The notes: a model not told the origin generated them from the sequence alone. Shown: positions 1-8,824, counted from the first letter of the stretch. The stretch is 64,000 nucleotides of DNA from Blastococcus sp. VKM Ac-2987 (GCF_026967805.1 NZ_JAPVBG010000002.1:942238-1006237), one strand, 5' to 3'. A program made the numbers and translations.

Positions 1-233
1 CGACGCGGAACGAGACCAACGTCCGGGGCGGCACGTTCAGCCTGTTCCAGGGCGGCGCCGTCTACTGGTCGCCGGCCACCGGCGCGCACTACGTCAAGGG
101 CGCGATCTACGACACCTGGGCGCGGAGCGGGTACGAGGGCGGGTTCCTCGGGTTCCCGACGCGGAACGAGACCAACGTCCGGGGCGGCACGTTCAGCCTG
201 TTCCAGGGCGGCGCCGTCTACTGGTCGCCGGCC
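1..233. repeat. Two 77-bp identical direct repeats, 156-bp period, inside LGFP gene
   Basis: Bases 1-77 and 157-233 are identical, exactly 156 bp (52 codons) apart. They encode the same half of successive LGFP repeats. Nucleotide identity, rather than only protein similarity, suggests a recent duplication or gene conversion within the array. The repeat may continue to the left of the window. Confidence 0.9.
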
Positions 234-572
234 TCGGGAGCGCACTACGTCAAGGGTGCGATCTACGACCGCTGGGCCCTCAGCGGCTACGAGACCGGCA
301 TGCTCGGCTTCCCGACCAGCGACGAGACGAACACCACGGGTGGGACGTCCAGCCGGTTCACCGGCGGGTCCATCTACTGGTCGCCGGCCACCGGCGCCCG
401 GGCGGTGACCGGCGCGACGTACACGACGTACCTGAGCATCGGCGCCGAGCGCGGGGCGCTCGGCTTCCCGACCTCGGAGGCACAGGCGTACTCCGGGGGC
501 ACGCGCACCGAGTTCCAGCGCGGGTCCATCACGGTGGACGCGCTCGGCCGGGCCACGGTCACCACCCGCTGA
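3..572 (+). CDS. LGFP-repeat wall protein, C-terminal part (5' end outside window)
   Basis: The reading frame is open from the left edge and ends at TGA 570-572. The visible part is made only of LGFP-type repeats of about 52 residues, each with a VYWSPATGAHYVKGAIYD-type segment and an LGFPT(R/S)(N/D)E turn. LGFP repeats are found in actinobacterial secreted proteins and are thought to bind the cell wall. No enzymatic domain is visible in this part. The next two genes follow in the same direction, and the second carries the same repeats, so these look like a wall-protein group. The start, signal peptide and full length lie outside the window. Confidence 0.85.
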   Translation, partial: TRNETNVRGGTFSLFQGGAVYWSPATGAHYVKGAIYDTWARSGYEGGFLGFPTRNETNVRGGTFSLFQGGAVYWSPASGAHYVKGAIYDRWALSGYETGMLGFPTSDETNTTGGTSSRFTGGSIYWSPATGARAVTGATYTTYLSIGAERGALGFPTSEAQAYSGGTRTEFQRGSITVDALGRATVTTR

Positions 573-633
573 CCGGTCCGTCGGGCGCCCGGACGGGCGG
601 CCGCGGATCGATCTGGAGAGGACAGGCACACCC

Positions 634-1086
634 ATGCGCAGCACGAGCAGGTCCCGGTACGGCGGACGTCGGCTCGTCGTCGCCGCCGCGGTCCTGGCCG
701 GTGTCCTGGTCGCGGCGGTCGTGCTGCTGGTGGTCCGCGACCGCGGCTCCGACACGCCGGTGGCCTTCGGCGATGCCGAGCGCCTCCCCGCGGCCGTGGA
801 GGTGGTGGTGACCGCTGCCGGATGGACCCCGGGGTCCGGCGCCGAGGTCGCCGGCTACGTCAGCGGGATCGTGGAGTCCGGAGGGGAGTGCACGGCCACG
901 CTGGAGCGGGACGACGTCCGGGTCGAGGTGTCCCGGCCGGCGACGGCCGACGCGACCACGACGGCCTGCGGCTGGCTGGAGATCAACGATGCACAGGTAA
1001 CCTCAGGTACATGGACGGCAACTCTCAGTTATCGCTCGTCCACGACCGCGGCGGTGTCGGACGAGACGTCCCTGGACGTCCCGTGA
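634..1086 (+). CDS. Small membrane-anchored exported protein, unknown function
   Basis: The 150-residue product has a basic start, one hydrophobic segment at about residues 13-34, and a predicted extracellular part with two Cys near residues 87 and 110 that could form a disulfide. No known domain is recognised; the C-terminal part has a beta-rich, Ig-like look. The start ATG follows GGAGAGG at about 14 bases. The stop TGA overlaps the GTG of the next gene (GTGA, 1083-1086), so translation is probably coupled to the downstream LGFP protein, and the two may act together at the surface. Confidence 0.7.
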   Translation: MRSTSRSRYGGRRLVVAAAVLAGVLVAAVVLLVVRDRGSDTPVAFGDAERLPAAVEVVVTAAGWTPGSGAEVAGYVSGIVESGGECTATLERDDVRVEVSRPATADATTTACGWLEINDAQVTSGTWTATLSYRSSTTAAVSDETSLDVP

Positions 1087-3524
1087 TTCGGCCCGTCTCT
1101 CCGGCCCTGGGCCGGGTCCTCGCCACCCTGCTGGCCGCCGTCGTCGCCTGCCCGCTGCTGGTGGTCGGCCCCGCGCCGGTCGCCGCTGCCGCCGACGCCC
1201 GGCAGTACCCGGCCGGCAACATCATCTCCGACGCGTTGTTCTACGACGGCGGCAGCATGGACGTCGGCCAGGTGCAGACCTTCCTCGACCAGAAGGGCGC
1301 CAACTGCACCCCGGCGCCGGATGGCACCCCGTGCCTGAAGGACTACCGGCAGGACACCGGCACCCGCGCCGCGGACGCCTACTGCGCCGCCTACCAGGGC
1401 GCCCCCGCCGAGACGGCGGCGCAGATCCTGGTCAAGGCCGGCCGCGCGTGCGGGATCAACCCCCGCGTGCTGCTGGTGATGCTGCAGAAGGAGCAGTCCC
1501 TGGTGACCATGCGGGGCGGCGCCACCAAGCTGCCCGACGGTCGCTACAGCCTCAACCCGCGGCGGTACGAAGAGGCGCTGGGGTTCGGCTGCCCGGACAC
1601 CGCGCCCTGCGACCCGTCGTACAAGGGCCTGTCGCTGCAGGTCTACAGCGCCGCGCGGAAGTTCCGCGTCTACGCCGCCCATCCCGACAACTACAACCAC
1701 AAGGCGGGCCGGACGCAGGCCGTCCGGTTCCACCCCACGGCCGCGTGCGGCTCCTCGCAGGTCTACATCCAGAACGTGGCGACCGCCGGCCTCTACAACT
1801 ACACGCCCTACCAGCCCAACGCCGCGGCGCTGGCCGCCGGCTACTCCGCCGGTGACGGGTGCTCCGCGTACGGGAACCGCAACTTCTGGCTCTACTACAC
1901 CGACTGGTTCGGGTCGACGCAGAGCCCCGGCGGCGCGGCGCTCGCCGACAAGTGGGCGTCGATGGGCGGGGCCACCGGCATCCTCGGCGACGCCACGTCC
2001 ACGGCGAACTGCACCCTGGTGCGCGGCGGCTGCTACCAGCTGTTCCGCAACGGCGGTCTGTACTGGTCACCCGGGACCGGCGCCCACTTCGTCAAGGGCG
2101 ACATCTGGACGCAGTGGGCCCGGACCGGGTACGAGGGCGGCTTCCTGGGCTACCCGACCAGGGACGAGACCGACGTGCCCGGCGGGACCTACAGCACCTT
2201 CGAGGGCGGCGCGTTCTACTGGTCACCGGCCACCGGCACGCACTACGTCAAGGGCGACATCTGGACCGAGTGGGCGCGGACCGGTTACGAGGCCGGCCCG
2301 CTGGGCTTCCCGAAGACCGACGAGGTGCACGTGCCCGGCGGCGCGTACAGCGAGTTCACCGGCGGGCGCGTCTACTGGTCGCCGGCCGGCGGGGCGCACG
2401 CCCTGACCGGCGCCTTCCACGACCGCTGGATGCAGCTCGGCGGGTACGCGGGCGTGCTCGGTTTCCCGCACTCGCGGGAGCGGTCCACCGGGACGGGCAG
2501 CTACGTCGCGTTCGCCGGGGGTGCGCTCTACCGCTCCGCAGGCACCGGCCTGCACTTCGTGAAGGGCGCGATCCAGCAGCGCTGGGCGCGCTCGGGGTAC
2601 GAAGGCGGTCCGCTGGGCTACCCGGTGGCGGACGAGCAGAGCGTGCCCGGCGGCACCTACAGCCTGTTCGAGCGGGGCGGCATCTACTGGTCACCGGCGA
2701 CCGGGGCCCGCGCCCTCACCGCTGAGCTCGCCCGCGAGTACGCCGCGCGGGGCGGTGCGACCGGAGCGCTCGGCTTCCCGGCCACCGACCAGGCGGCCAC
2801 CGCGACGCGGGGTGCGGTCGCGCACTTCCAGGGTGGCTCCCTCTACTGGTCGTCGTCGACCGGTGCGCACGCCGCCTCCGGGCCCACCTACCGGGCCTTC
2901 GCGGCTGCTGGGTGGGAGAACGGGCCGCTGGGCTACCCGACCGCGGACGCGGTCGAGCTGCCCGGGGGCGCCGGCACGGTCACCACCTTCCAGCGCGGCT
3001 CGATCCTCTGGTCGCCGGCGACCGGGGCGCACGCGGTCACCGGCGCCATCGAGTCGACGTGGCTCCGGTGGGGAGGCGCGACGGGCGACCTGGGCCTCCC
3101 GGGTACCGACGTCACGTCCCTCCCGCGGGGCACCGACGGCCGGGTGCAGCACTTCCAGGGCGGCTCGATCTACTCCTCCCGCGAGACCGGCACGGCCGTG
3201 GTCAAGGGCGCCATCTACCGCGCCTGGGCGGCGACCGGCTGGGAGCAGGGCTTCCTCGGCTTCCCGCTGTCCGACGAGAGGCACGTGCCGAACGGCGCCT
3301 ACAACGTGTTCCAGGGCGGGGCGGTCTACTGGTCACCGACGACCGGCGCGCATGCCATCCGCGGCGCCTTCTACGACGCCTGGGCGGTGAACGGGTACGA
3401 GGGCGGCCGGCTGGGCTTCCCGGCCAGCGGTGAGTACACGACCGGCCGTGGCCGGCAGATGGACTTCGAGCGCGGCACCGTTCTGGTCACGACGGGTGGG
3501 CAGGTTGTGGTCACCGTGTCGTGA
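1083..3524 (+). CDS. Secreted LGFP-repeat protein with N-terminal lysozyme-like domain
   Basis: The 813-residue product starts at GTG 1083, which overlaps the previous stop; longer in-frame extensions only run through the upstream gene. A signal peptide covers about residues 1-38 (hydrophobic, ending near PVAAAADA). Residues about 40-280 contain GINPRVLLVMLQKEQSLVT, the segment around the catalytic-type Glu of lytic transglycosylase/lysozyme-like folds. About nine LGFP-type repeats follow (LGYPTRDE, LGFPKTDE, LGFPHSRE, LGYPVADE and similar) to the C-terminus. Likely role: a wall-bound peptidoglycan-acting enzyme anchored by the repeats. The enzymatic activity is inferred from the motif only. 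Confidence 0.8.
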   Translation: MIRPVSPALGRVLATLLAAVVACPLLVVGPAPVAAAADARQYPAGNIISDALFYDGGSMDVGQVQTFLDQKGANCTPAPDGTPCLKDYRQDTGTRAADAYCAAYQGAPAETAAQILVKAGRACGINPRVLLVMLQKEQSLVTMRGGATKLPDGRYSLNPRRYEEALGFGCPDTAPCDPSYKGLSLQVYSAARKFRVYAAHPDNYNHKAGRTQAVRFHPTAACGSSQVYIQNVATAGLYNYTPYQPNAAALAAGYSAGDGCSAYGNRNFWLYYTDWFGSTQSPGGAALADKWASMGGATGILGDATSTANCTLVRGGCYQLFRNGGLYWSPGTGAHFVKGDIWTQWARTGYEGGFLGYPTRDETDVPGGTYSTFEGGAFYWSPATGTHYVKGDIWTEWARTGYEAGPLGFPKTDEVHVPGGAYSEFTGGRVYWSPAGGAHALTGAFHDRWMQLGGYAGVLGFPHSRERSTGTGSYVAFAGGALYRSAGTGLHFVKGAIQQRWARSGYEGGPLGYPVADEQSVPGGTYSLFERGGIYWSPATGARALTAELAREYAARGGATGALGFPATDQAATATRGAVAHFQGGSLYWSSSTGAHAASGPTYRAFAAAGWENGPLGYPTADAVELPGGAGTVTTFQRGSILWSPATGAHAVTGAIESTWLRWGGATGDLGLPGTDVTSLPRGTDGRVQHFQGGSIYSSRETGTAVVKGAIYRAWAATGWEQGFLGFPLSDERHVPNGAYNVFQGGAVYWSPTTGAHAIRGAFYDAWAVNGYEGGRLGFPASGEYTTGRGRQMDFERGTVLVTTGGQVVVTVS

Positions 3525-3581
3525 GGGGTACGGGGGCGTCCGTCACAACCGTGCCTGCGGGCCCGGCGGGGGCGGCGCAGG

Positions 3582-3587
3582 TAGCGT
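3582..3587 (+). promoter_or_regulatory. -10 box TAGCGT for wzm (leaderless)
   Basis: TAGCGT lies 7 bases upstream of GTG 3595, so transcription would begin at or next to the start codon. No clear -35 box is seen. Confidence 0.5.
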
Positions 3588-3594
3588 CGACCGC

Positions 3595-4431
3595 GTGACT
3601 GCAGCAACGACCGTGCCCGACTCCCCCATGCGGAAGACGCTGGCGGACTTGTCGGGGGGCTGGCGGCAACGCGAGCTCTGGGGGCACCTGGGCTGGCAGG
3701 ACATCCGCCAGCGCTACCGGCGCTCGGTGCTCGGCCCGGTCTGGATCACGATCAGCATGGCCGTCACCGCCGTGGCGCTCGGCATCCTCTACGCGGGGCT
3801 GTTCGGCGTCCCGCTGGAGACGCTGCTGCCGCACGTCCTCGTGGGCTTCATCGTCTGGGCCTTCATCAGCGGCTGCATCAACGAGGGCTCCGAGGTGTTC
3901 ATCGCCAACGAGGGGCTGATCAAGCACCTGCCCTCACCGATCAGCGTGCACGTGTACCGGCTGGTCTGGCGCCACATCCTGTTCTTCGCGCACAACCTCA
4001 TCGTCTACGCGGTGATGCTGATCGTGTTCCCGCAGCCGCTCAAGTGGACGGCGCTGGCGGCGATCCCCGCCGTCCTGCTGCTGATGGTCAACGGGGCCTG
4101 GGTGGCGCTCCTGGCCGGGATCGTGAGCACGCGCTTCCGCGACCTCACGCCGATCACCCAGAGCATCGTCCAGCTCATGTTCTTCCTGACGCCGATCGTC
4201 TGGATCTACGACGACCTGATCAACAGCCCCAATCCGGCGGTCGCCGAGCGGGCCCGGCTCGCCGAGTTCAACCCGTTCCTCCACTTCGTGGAGATCGTCC
4301 GTGCCCCGATGCTGGGCAACGACCAGCTGGTGCGGCACTGGGTGGTGGTCCTCGTGATCACCGTCGTGGGCTGGATCCTGACCCTCGTGGTGATGCGCCG
4401 GTACCGGGCACGCGTCGCCTACTGGGTCTGA
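3595..4431 (+). CDS. wzm: ABC-2 type polysaccharide export permease (Wzm/RfbD-like)
   Basis: The 278-residue integral membrane protein has about six hydrophobic segments and a cytoplasmic N-terminal region ending in GWQDIRQRYRRSVLGPVW, typical of ABC-2 polysaccharide exporters of the TagG/Wzm family. Start GTG 3595 is chosen because a -10 box precedes it; the longer frame from 3430 overlaps the upstream gene. Together with the ATPase at 4464 and the GlfT1-like gene it forms the same trio as M. tuberculosis Rv3783-Rv3782-Rv3781, implicated in export of lipid-linked galactan. The substrate here is therefore inferred to be a galactan or similar wall polymer. Confidence 0.88.
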   Translation: MTAATTVPDSPMRKTLADLSGGWRQRELWGHLGWQDIRQRYRRSVLGPVWITISMAVTAVALGILYAGLFGVPLETLLPHVLVGFIVWAFISGCINEGSEVFIANEGLIKHLPSPISVHVYRLVWRHILFFAHNLIVYAVMLIVFPQPLKWTALAAIPAVLLLMVNGAWVALLAGIVSTRFRDLTPITQSIVQLMFFLTPIVWIYDDLINSPNPAVAERARLAEFNPFLHFVEIVRAPMLGNDQLVRHWVVVLVITVVGWILTLVVMRRYRARVAYWV

Positions 4432-4463
4432 CCCGGCCGGCAGAGAGAAAGAGGCACATCTTC

Positions 4464-5234
4464 ATGGTCAGCATCACGACGCGCGACGCGTCGGTCGACT
4501 TCCCCATCTTCGACGCGAAGAGCAGATCGCTGAAGAAGGCCGTGCTGGGGGTCGTCGGCGGCAACATCAGCAGCGACACCAAGGTGCCCATCATCGAGGC
4601 GCTCCGCGACATCAACGTGGACCTCCAGCACGGCGCGCGCGTCGGCCTGGTGGGGCACAACGGCGCCGGCAAGTCGACGCTGCTGCGACTGCTCGCCGGG
4701 ATCTACGAGCCCACCCGCGGCACAGCCGTGGTGGAGGGCCGCGTCGCCCCGGTCTTCGACCTGGGCGTCGGGATGGACCCGGAGATCTCCGGCTACGAGA
4801 ACATCATGATCCGCGGGCTGTTCCTCGGCATGACGCGGAAGCAGATGGAGAAGCGGGTCGACGACATCGCCGACTTCACCGAGCTCGGCGACTTCCTGTC
4901 GATGCCGCTGCGCACCTACTCCACGGGCATGCGCGTCCGGTTGGCGCTCGGCGTCGTGACCAGCATCGACCCCGAGATCCTGCTGCTGGACGAGGGCATC
5001 GGCGCCGTCGACGCGGCTTTCCTGGAGAAGGCGCGCGACCGCCTCAGCGACCTGGTCGACCGCGCCGGGCTGCTGGTGTTCGCCTCGCACTCCGACGAGT
5101 TCCTCAAGCGGCTGTGCACCAGCGCCATCTGGATGGAGCACGGCCAGATCAAGCAGCAGGGCCCGCTGAAGGCCGTCCTGCGGGCGTACAAGGGTCCGGA
5201 GGCGGTCCTCGACGAGGGGCACGGTGCTGCGTGA
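4464..5234 (+). CDS. wzt: ABC transporter ATPase for polysaccharide export (Wzt/RfbE-like)
   Basis: The 256-residue ATPase shows Walker A GHNGAGKST (about residues 63-71), the signature YSTGMRVRLALG, Walker B ILLLDEGIG and a switch His in FASHS. It lacks the extra C-terminal carbohydrate-binding domain found in some Wzt proteins, as in mycobacterial RfbE. It lies 32 bases after wzm, and its stop overlaps the next GTG (GTGA at 5231-5234), so permease, ATPase and GlfT1 are probably one transcript. It should power export of the lipid-linked glycan through Wzm. Confidence 0.9.
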   Translation: MVSITTRDASVDFPIFDAKSRSLKKAVLGVVGGNISSDTKVPIIEALRDINVDLQHGARVGLVGHNGAGKSTLLRLLAGIYEPTRGTAVVEGRVAPVFDLGVGMDPEISGYENIMIRGLFLGMTRKQMEKRVDDIADFTELGDFLSMPLRTYSTGMRVRLALGVVTSIDPEILLLDEGIGAVDAAFLEKARDRLSDLVDRAGLLVFASHSDEFLKRLCTSAIWMEHGQIKQQGPLKAVLRAYKGPEAVLDEGHGAA

Positions 5235-6148
5235 CCGCGGTGCCGCCGGCCGCTGACGAGCTCGTCGTCGCCGTCGTCGTCACCCGCGACCGCGCCGAGC
5301 TCCTCCGGCAGAGCCTGCGGGCCATCGCGGCGCAGAGCCGCCCGGTCGGGGCGATCGTCGTCGTCGACAACGGGGCCGACGCCGAGACCGAGGCGGTGGT
5401 CGGGGCCTGCGATGTGCGGACCGTCTACCTGCCCTCGCGCACCAACCTCGGCGGTGCCGGTGGGTTCGCGCTGGGGCTGCTGACCGCGCTCTCCCTGGGC
5501 GCCGACTGGGTCTGGTGCGCGGACGACGACGGCCGGCCGGGAAGCCGGGACGTCCTGGAGATCCTGCTGGAGGAGGCCGGCCGCCGGGAGCTCGCCGAGG
5601 TGTCGCCCGCGGTCGTCGACGAGGCGGACCCGCGGCGGCTGGCGTTCCCGCTGCGCCGCGGGCTGCGCTGGTCCGGCACGGTCGACGCCTTCGGGCCCGA
5701 CGAGTTCCTGCCGTCGTACGCGTCGCTGTTCAACGGCGCGCTCTTCCGCGCCTCGGCGTTCCGGGCCATCGGGGTGCCGGACCTGCGGCTGTTCCTGCGC
5801 GGCGACGAGACGGAGATCCATCGGCGGCTGCAGCGCTCCGGGCTGCGTTTCGGCACCACCCTGCGCGCCGCGTACCTGCACCCCCAGGGGGGCGACGAGT
5901 TCGTCCCGATCCTGGGCGGCCGGCTGTCGGCCCAGTACCCGGGTGACGAGGTCAAGCGCTTCTTCACCTACCGCAACCGCGGCTACCTCATGGCCCAGCC
6001 GGGCATGCGCTGGCTGTTCCCGCTCGAGCTCGTCCGGTTCGGCTACTTCTTCCTCAGCCGGCGGGACGTCCGCGGCCTGCGCGACTGGCTGGCGCTCACG
6101 CGCGCCGGGCGCCGGGAGCGGTTCGCCATGCCCGGACGGGGCAGCTGA
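5231..6148 (+). CDS. glfT1: GT2 galactofuranosyltransferase-like protein (GlfT1-like)
   Basis: The 305-residue product is almost the length of M. tuberculosis GlfT1 (304 aa) and sits in the same exporter trio. Motifs are [22 protein letters not shown], the metal-binding ADDDGRPG and FLRGDETEIHRRL. GlfT1 adds the first galactofuranose residues to the rhamnosyl linker on decaprenyl-PP; that role is inferred from similarity and context. The start GTG overlaps the wzt stop. No rmlBCD is visible nearby, but rmlA, wbbL and glf are in the window. Confidence 0.82.
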   Translation: MTAVPPAADELVVAVVVTRDRAELLRQSLRAIAAQSRPVGAIVVVDNGADAETEAVVGACDVRTVYLPSRTNLGGAGGFALGLLTALSLGADWVWCADDDGRPGSRDVLEILLEEAGRRELAEVSPAVVDEADPRRLAFPLRRGLRWSGTVDAFGPDEFLPSYASLFNGALFRASAFRAIGVPDLRLFLRGDETEIHRRLQRSGLRFGTTLRAAYLHPQGGDEFVPILGGRLSAQYPGDEVKRFFTYRNRGYLMAQPGMRWLFPLELVRFGYFFLSRRDVRGLRDWLALTRAGRRERFAMPGRGS

Positions 6149-6177
6149 GCCACCGCTCGCACCGGCGCCCGGAAAGA

Positions 6178-6217
6178 CGGACGGAGCCCCTCCCCGGCCG
6201 GGGAGGGGCTCCGTCCG
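6178..6217. terminator. Bidirectional hairpin between glfT1 and convergent GT gene
   Basis: A perfect 18-bp stem (6178-6195 with 6200-6217) closes a GGCC loop between two convergent genes. No T-run follows, which is common in very GC-rich genomes. Confidence 0.75.
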
Positions 6218-6237
6218 GTGCTACCGGTCGGCCCGCG

Positions 6238-7143
6238 TCAGAGCACCGTGCGCGGGAACGCCGGCTTCGGGTCGAAGCGCACGCCCTCGATGAACTTCTT
6301 CGCCAGCCGGCGACGCAGCCGCCACGGCACGTTGCCGCCCTTGAGACCGGTGTAGAGCCGCTGCGCGAACCGCAGGGCGGCGAACGGGTCCTCGTGGTGC
6401 CAGCGGTAGGACGCCTCGTTGCGGACGCCGTAGGTGAACTTCCACAAGTTGGCGTCGTTCACGTCGCCGAAGTTCACGCCGCGGTTGACGGCCAGGTCGT
6501 GGGTGACCGTGCTGCTCAGCACCTGGATGCCGGGGCCCGCGGCGGTGATCCGACGGGTGTACTCCTGGTCGTCGAACCAGATGAAGTACTCGGACAGCGG
6601 CAGGCCGAACTGCGTGAGCACCCAGCGCGGGAACATCACCGACACGAACGAGCAGGAGTTCACCAGCACGCTCTGCTCGCCGCGGGCCAGGAGCTTGCCC
6701 CAGTCCCAGGTCGGCTCGGGGTTGTTCATCTCGCAGACGTCGCCGTTGGTCCAGCGCACGACCGAGCAGGAGAACGGCAGCCGCATGCCCATGCTCGCCT
6801 CGGCCGCGGCCTGCCCGTCCAGCAGGTTCCGCAGCGCGTCGGAGTCGGCGTAGCAGTCGTCGTCCATGATCCAGATGTAGTCGGCGCCGCGCTCGTAGGC
6901 GACCGACATGCCGTGCGCGAAGCCACCGGCGCCGCCGGTGTTCTCGGTCAGCCGCTCGATGTGGACGGTGGCACGGTCCTGGTAGGCGTCGAGCACGACG
7001 CCGGTGTCGTCGGTGGACGCGTTGTCCACGACGATGATCTGGTCGGCCGGCCGGTTCTGGCTCAGGACCTGCTCGATCACCTTGCCGAGCTTGTCAGCCC
7101 GGTTGTAGGTGACGATGACGGCGGCCACGTTGGTCTGGGTCAC
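6238..7143 (-). CDS. GT2 family glycosyltransferase (galactofuranosyl/rhamnosyl-type)
   Basis: The 301-residue protein has the GT2 core AAVIVTYNRADKL, a metal site IWIMDDDCY, the NTGGAGGF segment shared with GlfT1/GlfT2-type enzymes and the acceptor-side WFDDQEYTRRI. The start is GTG 7143: AAAGGTGG lies 8 bases upstream and the codon overlaps the preceding TGA (GTGA, 7140-7143). The long same-frame extension toward 8787 is a shadow of the upstream gene. With glf and a GT4 gene in one operon it probably adds sugars to the wall polysaccharide; donor and acceptor are unknown. Confidence 0.82.
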   Translation of the reverse strand: MTQTNVAAVIVTYNRADKLGKVIEQVLSQNRPADQIIVVDNASTDDTGVVLDAYQDRATVHIERLTENTGGAGGFAHGMSVAYERGADYIWIMDDDCYADSDALRNLLDGQAAAEASMGMRLPFSCSVVRWTNGDVCEMNNPEPTWDWGKLLARGEQSVLVNSCSFVSVMFPRWVLTQFGLPLSEYFIWFDDQEYTRRITAAGPGIQVLSSTVTHDLAVNRGVNFGDVNDANLWKFTYGVRNEASYRWHHEDPFAALRFAQRLYTGLKGGNVPWRLRRRLAKKFIEGVRFDPKPAFPRTVL

Positions 7144-8768
7144 GAAGCCCACCTTTCGTAGAGCTCCCGGGTCCAGTCCCGGGCGCGGGGCAGAGCGGCG
7201 AAGGCGGCGACCTGCTGGCGCTGCCGGGCCAGCAGTGCGGCGGCCCGGTCCGGGTCCTCCAGCAGGCTGGTGATGGTGGTCTCGGCGTCCTTCAGGAACG
7301 CGAGGGGAGCGCGCGGCAGCACCAGCTCGGGCACGACCACGGAGGCCTGGGACCCGACGTCGGCGCTGACCACGAGCGCGCCGTGGGCGTCGGCCTCGAA
7401 GGAGGTCAGCGTGACCCCCTCGTTGTCGGAGCTGATGACCAGGACGTCGGCCTCCTCGAGCGTCCGGGAGACGGGCCGGTCCGCGCCGCGGAGTTCCACG
7501 ACGCCGTCCAGCCGCAGCCGCGACAGGTCGGCGCGCACCTCGGCGGCGAGCTCGCCGTCGCCGTGCATCACGAAGCGGACCCGGTCGCCGAGGCTGTCGC
7601 GCAGCCGCGCGGCCAGCCGCAGGAACAGGTAGGGACGCTTCTGCTGGGTGAACCGGCCCACGAAGGCGACCGTGATCGGGTCGCCGGCCTTCCGGGTGGG
7701 CGCGGGGGCCGGCCCTGCCGCCACCGCCGACGCGTCGACAGTGAGGTCGGCCAGCGTCGCCAGCTGGACCTTCTCCCGCGGGAGCCCCTGCCGGTCGACC
7801 AGGTAGTCGCGGAGCTGGGGGGAGATGACGTGGTGGGCGTCCATGACGTTGGACAGCCGCAGTGCGATGTCGACGAAGCCGCCGGTGCGCCACTCGAGCA
7901 CGTGCAGCGAGTCGACGAGCTCGGTCCCGGGGTACTGCGCCTTGATCCACGGCAGGCGCTGGTAGAGCCAGCTGCAGTGGTGGATGTGCACCCCGCGGAT
8001 GTCGAACCGCTCGAACAGCTGGCTCAGGACACGCGACTCCTGCGGCCCGCTCATCGGGTGGGTGAGCGGGATGACCAGGGCGTCGTCGAACGTGGGGCGG
8101 ACGATGTCGGGGTGCCCGGAGGGCCGGTCGCTGAGGACGATCGGCAGCAACCCCGACTCGCGGGCCAGGTTGATCGTCTCGGCGGCCCACTTCTCGGCGC
8201 CGCCGAGCTCCAGCCAGTGCAGCCCGAAGAGGACGGCCTTCGTGGAGCCGCGCGAGGAGCCGACGCTCGTGTCGTGCAGCCGGCCCACCCGCGGGATCGG
8301 CTGGGACATCCGCCGGTTCTCCAGGCGGTCGGTCCGGTGCTGGCGGAGGGCGTCGAAGGCGACCGGCGCGCGGCGGCGCACGGCGTCCCGGGCCGCGTGG
8401 ACGCGACCGGGGGGCTGCTCGTTGCGCATCAGCGCCTGGGGCGACCCGCCGAGGTCGAGCACCACGTCGACGACGCCCGTGGGCGACACCGGGTGGCCGG
8501 TCGCGTGGGCCTCGATCGTCCCCACCACGGTGCGGTCGTCGGGCCACTCGATCGTCGAGGTGCGGTGGTCGGTCAGTGAGGGGAAGTGCCTGCCCTCGGT
8601 CCGGAGGACCGTGGCGCGGATCCGCTCGCCCGGCCGGGAGAGGCAGTGGAAGGCGAGTGCCCCGTCGAGCAGCCGGGCCTCCCGCTTGGAGAGCCCGGAG
8701 AACCAGTCGGGCTCGTGCAGGATCTCGAACACCCGGTGGGCACCGGTCTGGTCGTGCGGATCGGTCAC
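7140..8768 (-). CDS. GT4-type glycosyltransferase with uncharacterised N-terminal domain
   Basis: The product is 542 residues. Residues about 165-540 form a GT-B glycosyltransferase: LHWLELGGAEKWAAETIN, GVHIHHCSWLYQRLP, VAFVGRFTQQKRP and VLVISSDNEGVTLTSFEA (donor-side E-x7-E-like region). Residues about 1-150 form a beta-rich domain I do not recognise, followed by an Arg-rich linker; ATG at residue 154 could be an internal start. GTG 8768 is preceded by GAGGAG. It is co-directional with glf and the 301-aa GT2 gene, and overlaps the latter by 4 bases. Substrate is unknown; a wall glycan is inferred from context. Confidence 0.8.
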   Translation of the reverse strand: MTDPHDQTGAHRVFEILHEPDWFSGLSKREARLLDGALAFHCLSRPGERIRATVLRTEGRHFPSLTDHRTSTIEWPDDRTVVGTIEAHATGHPVSPTGVVDVVLDLGGSPQALMRNEQPPGRVHAARDAVRRRAPVAFDALRQHRTDRLENRRMSQPIPRVGRLHDTSVGSSRGSTKAVLFGLHWLELGGAEKWAAETINLARESGLLPIVLSDRPSGHPDIVRPTFDDALVIPLTHPMSGPQESRVLSQLFERFDIRGVHIHHCSWLYQRLPWIKAQYPGTELVDSLHVLEWRTGGFVDIALRLSNVMDAHHVISPQLRDYLVDRQGLPREKVQLATLADLTVDASAVAAGPAPAPTRKAGDPITVAFVGRFTQQKRPYLFLRLAARLRDSLGDRVRFVMHGDGELAAEVRADLSRLRLDGVVELRGADRPVSRTLEEADVLVISSDNEGVTLTSFEADAHGALVVSADVGSQASVVVPELVLPRAPLAFLKDAETTITSLLEDPDRAAALLARQRQQVAAFAALPRARDWTRELYERWAS

Positions 8769-8824
8769 CGGTTGCGCTCCTCGGCACGTCGGCCGCCGGA
8801 GAGGGGGGCGGTCGTCATCTGCGG

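Noticed and set aside
822..1082. N-terminal extension of the LGFP protein into the upstream gene
   Set aside because: It overlaps the 634-1086 gene out of frame, lacks conservation-like composition, and would hide the signal peptide beginning after GTG 1083.
2090..3450. Repeated blocks that could be taken for a CRISPR or tandem array
   Set aside because: They are protein-level LGFP repeats of varying DNA sequence in one open frame, with no constant repeat and unique spacers.
6238..8787. 849-codon frame apparently fusing the GT4 and GT2 genes
   Set aside because: The first two thirds is an out-of-frame reading of the GT4 gene. The real GT2 starts at 7143 with an RBS and a GTGA overlap.
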